This document shows positions 1-6,206 of a stretch of 16,393 nucleotides of DNA, piece by piece. The notes below the pieces were generated by a model. That model had not been told where the DNA came from. It saw only the letters and a list, made by a program, of their open reading frames with translations, and ran no database searches. The position numbers and the translations under genes were made by a program. Each line of letters opens with the position of its first letter. Positions within the stretch are counted from its first letter, which is position 1. Source of the DNA: an uncultured Allobaculum sp. (GTDB lineage: Bacteria; Bacillota_I; Bacilli_A; Erysipelotrichales; Erysipelotrichaceae); assembly GCA_948467695.1 (NCBI GenBank), contig CAOKFJ010000008.1, forward strand, positions 1-16,393. Reading direction: 5' to 3'.

Positions 1-773
1 TAAATTTCATAGGGCTCGATCATATTCGCGATTTCATCGGATGCCTGCAGGTCATCTTCGTCATACAGTTCGCGCATGTCTTCTTCGCTTCTCCAGAAGC
101 GTCCGCTGCGAACGGGAATGGTTGGATCGGAGACATTTTTCTGCAGCTTGATCGCCTGCAGCACGCGCAGCGTGAATTCCTGTTCGGGACGTTCGTATTC
201 AATGCGTGAAACCGCCACGGTTTTCAGTCCGTTCTCTTTTGCCCGCTCTTTTAACAGGACATCGCGCGAACGGTACACCGGCGAATCATGCAAAGACATC
301 GCCGCATACACCGGATAGTTTTCATCCGCTACCTGCAACAGCGCCTGCATAAAATCATCCAGTTCGTCTGCTCTCTCTTGGCAGGCGAGTGCTTCAAGGG
401 CATCATCCGCTCCGGCTGTCATAAGAATATTTCCCTGTGTATAGGAAGAAAGCTCTTCAAATGAAAGAGCGTCGCTATTGGACATCAGTTTGGAGGAGAG
501 CTCATACAGATTTTTGAGTCCCGTCGAATTGGCGGCGATCATCATGAGCATGAACGTCTGATCGGCAAACTCTGTTTCGAATTCGAGCGCGACGACCGGC
601 TGCAGGTCCGCCGCTTTGGCGGCGTGAAAAAACTGCATGGTCGCAAACATCGAACGATGATCGCTGAGGACCACCTTTTTCTGTCCATGTTCTTTTGCCA
701 GGCGGATGATGTCGTCAATGTCGAGAACCGCTTCAAGCAGCGAATAGCGCGAGCGGGTGTGAAGATGAATCAT
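1..773 (-). CDS. dnaE: DNA polymerase III alpha subunit, DnaE type (5' part only)
   Basis: This is the N-terminal 257 codons of a C-family replicative DNA polymerase; the frame is open to the left edge, so the polymerase core lies outside. What is visible is the PHP domain: IHLHTRSRYSLLEA at residues 2-15, then LSDHRSM at 36-42, VVALEFE at 60-66, and the AANSTGLKNLYELSS block at 80-94 that is typical of DnaE. LRVLQAIKLQK at 202-212 matches the end of the PHP region. The start is fixed because an in-frame TAA lies only four codons upstream of the ATG. The Shine-Dalgarno is poor. Several PHP positions that bind metal in active family members look replaced (see findings), so the domain is probably structural. 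In Firmicutes DnaE extends primers while PolC does bulk synthesis; that role is inferred from the family. Confidence 0.93.
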   Translation of the reverse strand, partial: MIHLHTRSRYSLLEAVLDIDDIIRLAKEHGQKKVVLSDHRSMFATMQFFHAAKAADLQPVVALEFETEFADQTFMLMMIAANSTGLKNLYELSSKLMSNSDALSFEELSSYTQGNILMTAGADDALEALACQERADELDDFMQALLQVADENYPVYAAMSLHDSPVYRSRDVLLKERAKENGLKTVAVSRIEYERPEQEFTLRVLQAIKLQKNVSDPTIPVRSGRFWRSEEDMRELYDEDDLQASDEIANMIEPYEI

Positions 774-836
774 AGGCTCATTTTATCATTCTTCTTTGCC
801 TGCACCATCACGAGCCCGAAATGCGCAGGCAGCCGC

Positions 837-876
837 AAAACAAAGCGCCTGTTTTCGCAAAGCGAAGAACAGACGC
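837..876 (-). terminator. Rho-independent terminator of the surface-protein gene
   Basis: Arms at 845-858 and 862-876 pair over about 14 bp with one bulge and one mismatch around an AAA loop. Read on the minus strand the hairpin is followed by TTTGTTTT (844-837). It lies about 90 bp downstream of the stop at 966 and separates the surface-protein gene from dnaE. Confidence 0.7.
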
Positions 877-965
877 TGAATTCCCAAAACTGATTCTAAA
901 CACAGACTGGTTCAGAAAACAAAATGGATCGAATCAAAGCTGCCGAACAGACTGTTTCAGCAATA

Positions 966-2054
966 TTATTTGCGGTCTTTTTTCGAATGCGCTTTTTTCA
1001 GCCGGTATCCGCCATATCCAATACCGCATGCTGCCAGCGCAAACGCACCGATCAGCATCCAGAGATTCGTGCTATACGCCGTCGAAGCGCTTTTGGCATC
1101 CGTCGGCTTCTGCGACTGAGACGCTGCGTCTGTATCGTTCACACCGCTTTGCTGCGACGAAACAGAAGAAGCATCTTCGTTTTGAGAAACGTTCGTTTCT
1201 TTTACGATTTCCAGCATCACGCCCATATCCATATTGGGTTTTGCGAAGTACTCTCCAAGCGGTTTTGCCAGCGCATACCCCTCAGGCAGTTCAAGCATAT
1301 CTTCACGCAGGACGAGATCGTCTTCTCCCTCTATGGTCAGCGTCTGCATATGACGGACCGTTCCCTCTTCGAGATAGGTGATCTGAAAACGGCTCTGCGC
1401 TTTTGCGCCTGTTCTGACTGCTTCGTCAGAAGCTGCGGCAACTTTGAGTTCAACGATGCGCCTTCCGCCGATCGGCACTTCATACTGCGGCTGGACTTCT
1501 TCGCAAAGCGTGTATCCCTGCGGAAGATTTGCGCTGTAGTCGCCATTGGACTGTTCAAAAACGTAATATCGTCCGCCAGCGCTTGGCCGAAAGACGCGAA
1601 GAAACGATTCAATCCCAGCAACTGTGCCGTCTTCCTGGCGATAGACCATCGTCAGCACGCCCGAAGATGCGCTTTCTTTGGATTCCTGTTCGATCTGCGC
1701 TTCGACCTTTGGATCTTCATGCACGAGAATCACGTCGGGATACGCGTCTTCGCCGGCAGCGACGCTAATCGTCTCCCAGGAATCATCCAGTACAAAACCT
1801 TGGGGAAGTTCAAGCATATCGGCACGCAGCTCGATTGTGCCTTCCTGCTCGTCTGCGCGGATATGCTGGTCGCCAAGCTGGAATCCGGCTGCATCGATGT
1901 AGTTGATGTAAAAATCAGTCTGCCCGTTCATATCGTCGGCCATGATCGGCATCGCGCAAAGACCCAAAAACATTGCGGCAGTGATGGCGAATGATGCCGC
2001 TTTGCGCGAGCAGCGGCTGTGTGTTTGAAGCGCATGGAGGTTTCTGTTCTTCAT
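966..2054 (-). CDS. Secreted membrane-anchored protein with three extracellular repeats
   Basis: I do not recognise a named family. The 362-residue protein starts with a signal peptide (basic residues to K18, hydrophobic 20-36, likely cut after MPIMA at 39). Three related modules of 65-75 residues follow, at about 46-113, 133-206 and 222-285. Each opens with a beta-strand-like segment (FYINYIDAAG, LTMVYRQEDG, FQITYLEEG), and has a core of the type DMLELPQGF / ANLPQGYTL / DMLELPEGYAL and a closing strand (VILVHEDP, IVELKVAA, MLEIVKET). A Ser/Gln/Asp-rich linker spans 286-328, then a transmembrane segment (331-350) and a lysine-rich tail. This layout resembles wall-anchored proteins with MucBP-like repeats, but no LPxTG is visible. 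The ATG at 2054 is chosen over one 27 codons upstream because GAGGAA sits 7-8 bases before it and the signal peptide starts there. Terminators on both sides suggest a single-gene transcript. The function is unknown; surface adhesion or sensing are guesses. Confidence 0.8.
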   Translation of the reverse strand: MKNRNLHALQTHSRCSRKAASFAITAAMFLGLCAMPIMADDMNGQTDFYINYIDAAGFQLGDQHIRADEQEGTIELRADMLELPQGFVLDDSWETISVAAGEDAYPDVILVHEDPKVEAQIEQESKESASSGVLTMVYRQEDGTVAGIESFLRVFRPSAGGRYYVFEQSNGDYSANLPQGYTLCEEVQPQYEVPIGGRRIVELKVAAASDEAVRTGAKAQSRFQITYLEEGTVRHMQTLTIEGEDDLVLREDMLELPEGYALAKPLGEYFAKPNMDMGVMLEIVKETNVSQNEDASSVSSQQSGVNDTDAASQSQKPTDAKSASTAYSTNLWMLIGAFALAACGIGYGGYRLKKAHSKKDRK

Positions 2055-2103
2055 TATGAATTCCTCTTTTCCGCCTGCCTTTCTCATCGGTTCTATAGGC
2101 CAT

Positions 2104-2117
2104 AGCTCATTTGAGCT
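2104..2117. promoter_or_regulatory. Operator-like palindrome in the surface-protein leader
   Basis: AGCTCA-TT-TGAGCT is a perfect dyad with 6-base arms, about 50 bases upstream of the chosen start codon at 2054. It could be a regulator-binding site or a short hairpin in the leader. No regulator is identified; a 6-base arm can also occur by chance. Confidence 0.25.
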
Positions 2118-2298
2118 GAAGCGGTATGCATGCATGTTCGATGTGTATGCAGGTCTGATGTTTGATGTCTATATTTTTACAGCGCGATCTTAAGCTTGCC
2201 TTGGCATACAGAAAGCATTTGCGAATGGTTTTGAAAACAAAATATGAACGATGCTTAACATTTTATTCATACGACAAATCGGTTTGATGCGCATACGC

Positions 2299-2340
2299 AA
2301 AAAAGCACAGAGTTCCCTATCAAACAGGGTTTCTCTGTGC
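2299..2340 (-). terminator. Rho-independent terminator after nrnA
   Basis: Arms GCACAGAG (2305-2312) and CTCTGTGC (2333-2340) pair perfectly. An inner CCCT/AGGG pair lies inside the loop. On the minus strand a run of six T (2304-2299) follows. It sits 17 bases after the nrnA stop and ends the ackA-nrnA transcript. Confidence 0.9.
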
Positions 2341-2356
2341 TTGAAAGATTCAGTAC

Positions 2357-3313
2357 TTATGCTTCTTGGGTAAGCGAAAGTTTTGCGAGATCGTCAATCA
2401 GCGCGCTGACAGTGGACGCATCGAGATTTTTGATGCCGCAGGCACATGCATGTCCGCCTCCGCCATACGCGCGGGCAAGCGGCTCAACGACAATGCCGGC
2501 CGAGCGTACAGATGCCTGATAGTGCTGTCCATCAAGATTTTGAGTGATAAGCACCCAGATTTCCACGCCTTCGATCTGCGCCATGAGATTGACGGAGTTT
2601 TTGGCTTCTTCAAACGGGCAGGCGCAGCTCAGATAGTCGTCGCGGCTCATCACCGCCACAAGACATTTATTCTTGAGCACGGATTTGGAAATGACTTTTC
2701 CGCCGTATGCGTATTTTTCACGGATTCTGGTATACAGATGCTTCTGCGCGAGATCAACGCTGGCTCCATGGGAAACGAGCCATGCAGCGGCTTCAAATGT
2801 CGAGGGGCGAACCGACGGCAGCATGAAACGCTGCGTATCGGAAATGAGCGCCTCGAGAAAATGCTGGGCGGAAGAAGCAGGAATCTCTTCGCCATGCGCG
2901 CGAAGAATTTCGACCGCTACTTCGGCGGCTGCCGGCGCGTCGGCATCAACGTAGTCGAGTTCGCCGAAATCTTCCACCTGAATATGATGGTCGATGCGCG
3001 CGATGTTTCTGCACATGGTATAGCGCTGGTCATCGACGCGGTAGCCGTTTGAGGTATCGCATATGAGAGCCATGGCGCTTTTCATCTGCTCATCGCTGAC
3101 TTCATCCATATCGTCCTGGGGACCGGCTGCGAGAATCGTTTTGCCCGGATAGCGTTCTTTGAGGAATTCGCACATGCCAAGCTGCGTTCCTCTTGCATCA
3201 GGATCAGGCGATACGTGATGAAACACAACAATCGCTTCCGCTTGTTCGAACGCGTCGAAAAGCGGCTGGATGTTTTTATTCAGAAACGAGGTCCTTGTAA
3301 GCGTCGCGGGCAA
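2357..3313 (-). CDS. nrnA: Bifunctional oligoribonuclease / pAp phosphatase NrnA (DHH-DHHA1)
   Basis: A cytosolic Mn-dependent phosphoesterase that degrades 2-5 nt RNAs (and in many species pAp or pApA) at the end of RNA turnover. The 318-residue reading shows the DHH domain: HVSPDPDA (33-40; the ligands H33, D37 and D39 fit), CDTS (85-88), IDHH (107-110) and SDT (158-160). The linker is followed by DHHA1 with the glycine-rich substrate loop GGGGHACACG (284-293). All expected catalytic residues are present and the length matches the family (about 310-320). The start is uncertain. The longest frame begins with TTG at 3313, inside the 3' end of ackA. A CTG at 3283 has AAGGA eight bases upstream, overlaps the ackA stop region, and would give 308 residues beginning close to where B. 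subtilis NrnA begins. No ATG fits. The overlap implies co-transcription and perhaps translational coupling with ackA. Confidence 0.93.
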   Translation of the reverse strand: MPATLTRTSFLNKNIQPLFDAFEQAEAIVVFHHVSPDPDARGTQLGMCEFLKERYPGKTILAAGPQDDMDEVSDEQMKSAMALICDTSNGYRVDDQRYTMCRNIARIDHHIQVEDFGELDYVDADAPAAAEVAVEILRAHGEEIPASSAQHFLEALISDTQRFMLPSVRPSTFEAAAWLVSHGASVDLAQKHLYTRIREKYAYGGKVISKSVLKNKCLVAVMSRDDYLSCACPFEEAKNSVNLMAQIEGVEIWVLITQNLDGQHYQASVRSAGIVVEPLARAYGGGGHACACGIKNLDASTVSALIDDLAKLSLTQEA

Positions 3314-4469
3314 GCATTACTTCTTCGTCAGTGGGGAGTACATACACTTCCATGGAAGAATCTGCAGCGGAGATTTTAGCTTCTTTTCCGCGGCAGTTGT
3401 TGGCTTCGCTATCGAGTTTTACGCCAAGGGCTGCAAGACCGTTGATGATGTCTGCGCGTGTGTCGATTGCGTTTTCGCCGATACCGCCGGCAAATACGAT
3501 GGCGTCAGCGCCGCCCATCAGAGCGTAGTAGCCGCCAACGGTTTCAACAACACGGTCGTCGAAGATTTTCTTGGCGAGGATAGCGCGTTTGTTGCCTTCT
3601 TCAGCAGCTTTTTCGATATCGCGGCTGTCGGAAGATACGCCCGATACACCGAGCAGACCGGATTTTTTATTGAGGACGTTGTCGAGTTCTTTTACAGTCA
3701 GGTTGTGACGTTCCATCAGAACACCAGGGATTGCAGGGTCGATGTCGCCGCAGCGTGTACCCATTTCCACACCGGCAAGCGGTGTAAGACCCATGGATGT
3801 TTTGAAGGATTTTCCGTTTTTGACAGCAGTGATGGATCCGCCGTTTCCAAGGTGGCAGGTGATGATGTTTACATCGTCAAGATCTTTGCCAGTCACTTCG
3901 GCATAGCGTTCAGTGAGGTATTTGTGGCTTGTGCCGTGGAAACCGTAGCGGCGGATTTTGTCTTCTTCGTAATATTCGTAAGGGATGGGGTAGATGAAGT
4001 TTTCAGCCGGCATTGTCTGATGGAAAGCTGTATCGAAGACGAATGTCTGGCTTGCTTCGGGAAGCAGTTTTTTAAAGGATTTGTAGCCCACAAGTCCAGC
4101 GGGGTTGTGCAGGGGAGCCAGAGGGATGCATTCCTCGACTTTGGCAACCGCGTCATCGCTTGCTTTGCAGGATGTGGCGTAGAATTCACCGCCGTGAACC
4201 ATACGGTGTCCGACTGCTTTAATATCGGTCAGAGCGTTCACAACGTGATGTTCGAGCAGAGCGTCAACGAGCATTTTGACAGCTGCTTCATGATCGGGGA
4301 TATCGCAGACGGTTTTGAATTTTTCTCCATTTACAGTGATGGTGAAGATACCGTCATCAAGGCCGATTCTTTCGACCAGTCCTTTGGCGAGGACTTTTTC
4401 TTCCGGCATTTCGTACACCTGGAATTTCAGGGACGAGCTTCCGGCATTTACTGACATTACAATAGCCAT
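3276..4469 (-). CDS. ackA: Acetate kinase
   Basis: Catalyses acetyl phosphate + ADP to acetate + ATP, the ATP-yielding step of acetate fermentation; acetyl phosphate is normally made by phosphotransacetylase, not seen here. The 397-residue length is standard. Family motifs are VNAGSSSLKF near the N-terminus, HRMVHGGE, VFDTAFHQTMP, the HGTSHKY loop, CHLGNGGS (phosphate binding), MGTRCGDIDP and GGIGENA near the C-terminus. The start has AAAGGAGA seven to eight bases upstream. This is the first gene of the ackA-nrnA unit. No strong promoter was found upstream; a TTGTAA and a TATGTA 16 bases apart in the 80 bases before the gene are only weak candidates. The opposite strand carries an open frame of almost the same length, which I treat as a coding shadow. 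Confidence 0.98.
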   Translation of the reverse strand: MAIVMSVNAGSSSLKFQVYEMPEEKVLAKGLVERIGLDDGIFTITVNGEKFKTVCDIPDHEAAVKMLVDALLEHHVVNALTDIKAVGHRMVHGGEFYATSCKASDDAVAKVEECIPLAPLHNPAGLVGYKSFKKLLPEASQTFVFDTAFHQTMPAENFIYPIPYEYYEEDKIRRYGFHGTSHKYLTERYAEVTGKDLDDVNIITCHLGNGGSITAVKNGKSFKTSMGLTPLAGVEMGTRCGDIDPAIPGVLMERHNLTVKELDNVLNKKSGLLGVSGVSSDSRDIEKAAEEGNKRAILAKKIFDDRVVETVGGYYALMGGADAIVFAGGIGENAIDTRADIINGLAALGVKLDSEANNCRGKEAKISAADSSMEVYVLPTDEEVMLARDAYKDLVSE

Positions 4470-4610
4470 TGCAAGATTCTCCTTTACTCTCTACATACTG
4501 AGCTTCTTTCAGTTTACAACCTTTTATCCTTTTTGAATAAATGCTGAGCTTTTGATCGCAAAATAGTACAGGGATTTCACAAATTCTGAAGACTTATGCG
4601 CGCAAACCAC

Positions 4611-4639
4611 AAAAAAGACGCCCTCATTTCGAGGACGTC
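4611..4639 (-). terminator. Rho-independent terminator of the smc-ftsY-ylxM operon
   Basis: Arms 4617-4625 and 4631-4639 pair over 9 bases with one internal mismatch (C4621 opposite A4635) around ATTTC. On the minus strand a run of six T (4616-4611) follows. There is no comparable T-run on the plus side, so it acts on minus-strand transcripts. Confidence 0.8.
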
Positions 4640-4667
4640 TTCTGATTTATTCGCTTTGATGAACAGT

Positions 4668-4696
4668 TTGACAATCATTTCACAATGATTTGTCAA
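4668..4696. promoter_or_regulatory. Imperfect 12-13 base inverted repeat, operator or hairpin
   Basis: TTGACAATCATT and AATGATTTGTCAA are inverted copies around TTCAC/CACAA-type centre bases, with a single extra base in the right arm. TTGACA also occurs as a -35-like hexamer on both strands, but no good -10 lies at the proper distance on either. It could be an operator, a 3'-UTR hairpin, or part of a small RNA. Confidence 0.3.
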
Positions 4697-4831
4697 TCAT
4701 CATCATTTATTTTTGCGTATAACGCACATGTATACTAGATAGCCGATTTCACCGTTTGGACTCCCTGCGAACTGAATATTCGAAGCTTACGCCGTCTGCA
4801 GTTCGAGAGTCTTCGCATTGTTCTACAGCTC

Positions 4832-5152
4832 TTACAGCGCGTCTGAGACGCTGTTTTCCGCGGCTTTGGCGAGCGCTTCCTCAAGCTCGCCGCATTCGGG
4901 ATGGTCCGCAAACCACGCGTTGAGAATTCTCTCTCTTGCTCGCAGATGGAGCTTGTTTTCGTACTGCTCCATGGCCTGAATGCCTTTGGAGAGCGCGTCG
5001 TAGACAGCCGCTTTGGATATGCCGAGATTTTCGCGTATTTCCGAAAGCGAGAAATCCTCCTGAAAATACAGGCTTAGAATTTCCTGCTGCCGCTGCGAGA
5101 GCAGTTCGCCATACAAATCGAACAGTTCGTTGGCTTCGATATGGGAAATCAT
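4832..5152 (-). CDS. ylxM: YlxM, SRP-associated HTH protein (UPF0122)
   Basis: A small cytosolic protein of 106 residues with a sigma-70 region-4-like helix-turn-helix: QRQQEILSLYFQEDFSL leads into SEIRENLGISKAAVYDALSKG. In Firmicutes YlxM is encoded beside ffh or ftsY, and in streptococci it binds and modulates the signal recognition particle. The ATG overlaps the ftsY stop by four bases (ATGA type), so translation is probably coupled. Here it follows ftsY, and ffh, often next in line, does not follow; a terminator does instead. The C-terminal part is acidic and alanine-rich, and ends at the usual family length. Confidence 0.93.
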   Translation of the reverse strand: MISHIEANELFDLYGELLSQRQQEILSLYFQEDFSLSEIRENLGISKAAVYDALSKGIQAMEQYENKLHLRARERILNAWFADHPECGELEEALAKAAENSVSDAL

Positions 5153-6108
5153 TCTTCAAGGCCTTTGGTGATGCCGACCAGATAGTTCGAAAGATCGAAC
5201 GGACGCAGATCTTCCGGTTTTTCGCCAAGCCCCAGGAAGCGCACAGGCAGACCGAGCTGGTCGCGGATCGCCATGACAACGCCGCCTTTTGCGGTGCCGT
5301 CCATCTTGGTCAGAATAATGCCGGTGACGGGTGTCACTTCCATGAATTCGCGCGCCTGGGAGATGCCGTTCTGTCCGGTTGTCGCGTCGAGAACAAGCCA
5401 TGTTTCATGCGGCGCGCCTTCGATTTCTCTGCCGGCAACACGGCTCATTTTTTCGAGTTCGCGCATGAGATTGGTTTTGTTCTGCAGGCGTCCTGCCGTG
5501 TCGCATATGAGCACATCAGTGTCGTGCTCTTTGGCGTAGCGGCAGGCATCGACGATAACGGATGCGGGATCCTGTTTCTCTTTGCCGGCGATGCAGGGCG
5601 CGCCAAGGCGGTCCGCCCAGATTTCGATCTGTTCCACCGCGCCCGCACGGAATGTATCGGCAGCGGCTGCAGCGACGCTCTTGTCGTTTTCCTGGAAGTA
5701 GTTGATCAGTTTTGCGGTTGTGGTTGTTTTGCCCGATCCGTTGACGCCGACCATCATGATGACAGTTGTACCCTCTTCATTGAGTTTCCACTCTTCGTCT
5801 TTGGTCGGATTGTAGAAATCGTAGAGAATGGCGATCAGGTAGTCTTCCATTGAATCGTAGTCTTTGAGCTCCTTGGAGCGGGATTCGAATTCGTCCACGA
5901 TTTTCTGAGCTGTATGAATGCCCATGTCGCTTTCGAGCAGAATCACCATGATTTCTTCAAGCAGTTCGTCATTGATGCCGTGGAAGCTGTTGGACAGCGC
6001 ACGGATACGGTCGCCAAAGCTTTTGCGGCTTTTGGACAGACCGCTCAGGTATTTGTCTTTGTCTTTCGAACGGACAAATTTTGATTTCAGTTTTTCAAAA
6101 AAAGCCAT
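5149..6108 (-). CDS. ftsY: Signal recognition particle receptor FtsY
   Basis: The SRP receptor GTPase that docks ribosome-SRP complexes at the membrane. The 319 residues comprise a short basic N-terminus (MAFFEKLKSKF, likely membrane-contacting), an N domain of helices to about residue 105, and the SRP-type G domain. Motifs are GVNGSGKTTTT (121-131), DTFRAGA (151-157), DTAGR (203-207), TKMDG (267-271) and GLGEKPEDLRPFD (293-305). The long acidic A domain of E. coli FtsY is absent, as in most Firmicutes. GAGGAAG eight bases upstream supports the ATG at 6108. A small GC hairpin (6124-6138) sits just before that site in the 98-base gap after smc. It overlaps ylxM by four bases. Confidence 0.98.
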   Translation of the reverse strand: MAFFEKLKSKFVRSKDKDKYLSGLSKSRKSFGDRIRALSNSFHGINDELLEEIMVILLESDMGIHTAQKIVDEFESRSKELKDYDSMEDYLIAILYDFYNPTKDEEWKLNEEGTTVIMMVGVNGSGKTTTTAKLINYFQENDKSVAAAAADTFRAGAVEQIEIWADRLGAPCIAGKEKQDPASVIVDACRYAKEHDTDVLICDTAGRLQNKTNLMRELEKMSRVAGREIEGAPHETWLVLDATTGQNGISQAREFMEVTPVTGIILTKMDGTAKGGVVMAIRDQLGLPVRFLGLGEKPEDLRPFDLSNYLVGITKGLEE

Positions 6109-6206
6109 GTGTTCTTCCTCACTGCCGGTCTTTCCGGCTCTTGCCTCTTTTTCGTTTATATAGTCTGTTTCTGTGCAGCGCCTGTATGCATGAAGTGCGC
6201 CGTAAC

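Larger units (their letters stand above)
2055..2356. other. Gene-free leader of the surface-protein gene plus nrnA terminator
   Basis: There is no credible gene here. It holds the nrnA terminator at the right, an A/T-rich stretch on the minus strand around 2160-2270 where a promoter for the surface-protein gene should lie, and an untranslated leader of at least 100 bases. TATAGA (minus strand, near 2171) could be a -10, but I see no matching -35 at normal spacing. The leader contains a perfect palindrome at 2104-2117. Confidence 0.5.
4470..4831. other. Gene-free stretch between ylxM and ackA with several dyads
   Basis: No credible gene. On the right, about 190 bases separate the ylxM stop from its terminator, which is long for a 3' untranslated region. 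That part contains a dyad at 4668-4696, a small palindrome at 4714-4726 (TGCGT-ATA-ACGCA), and a 7-base stem formed by 4768-4774 and 4799-4805. The left part (4470-4610) must contain the ackA promoter and leader. Confidence 0.5.

Noticed and set aside
924..1994. A 356-codon plus-strand open frame opposite the surface-protein gene
   Set aside because: The minus frame has a ribosome binding site, signal peptide, repeats and membrane anchor; the plus frame has Arg/Cys/His-rich composition and no motif.
2440..2450. GCATGCAT-type short palindromes scattered in the window (also near 2126, 10253 and 16125)
   Set aside because: They are short, irregularly spaced, partly within coding sequence, and expected by chance; no array structure.
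2366..3052. A 228-codon plus-strand open frame opposite nrnA
   Set aside because: All catalytic motifs of NrnA are in the minus frame; the plus frame has no supporting signal.
3270..4454. A 394-codon plus-strand open frame opposite ackA
   Set aside because: It mirrors ackA almost end to end and has the Phe/Val/Cys-rich composition expected of the reverse complement of a coding frame; no start site or motif.
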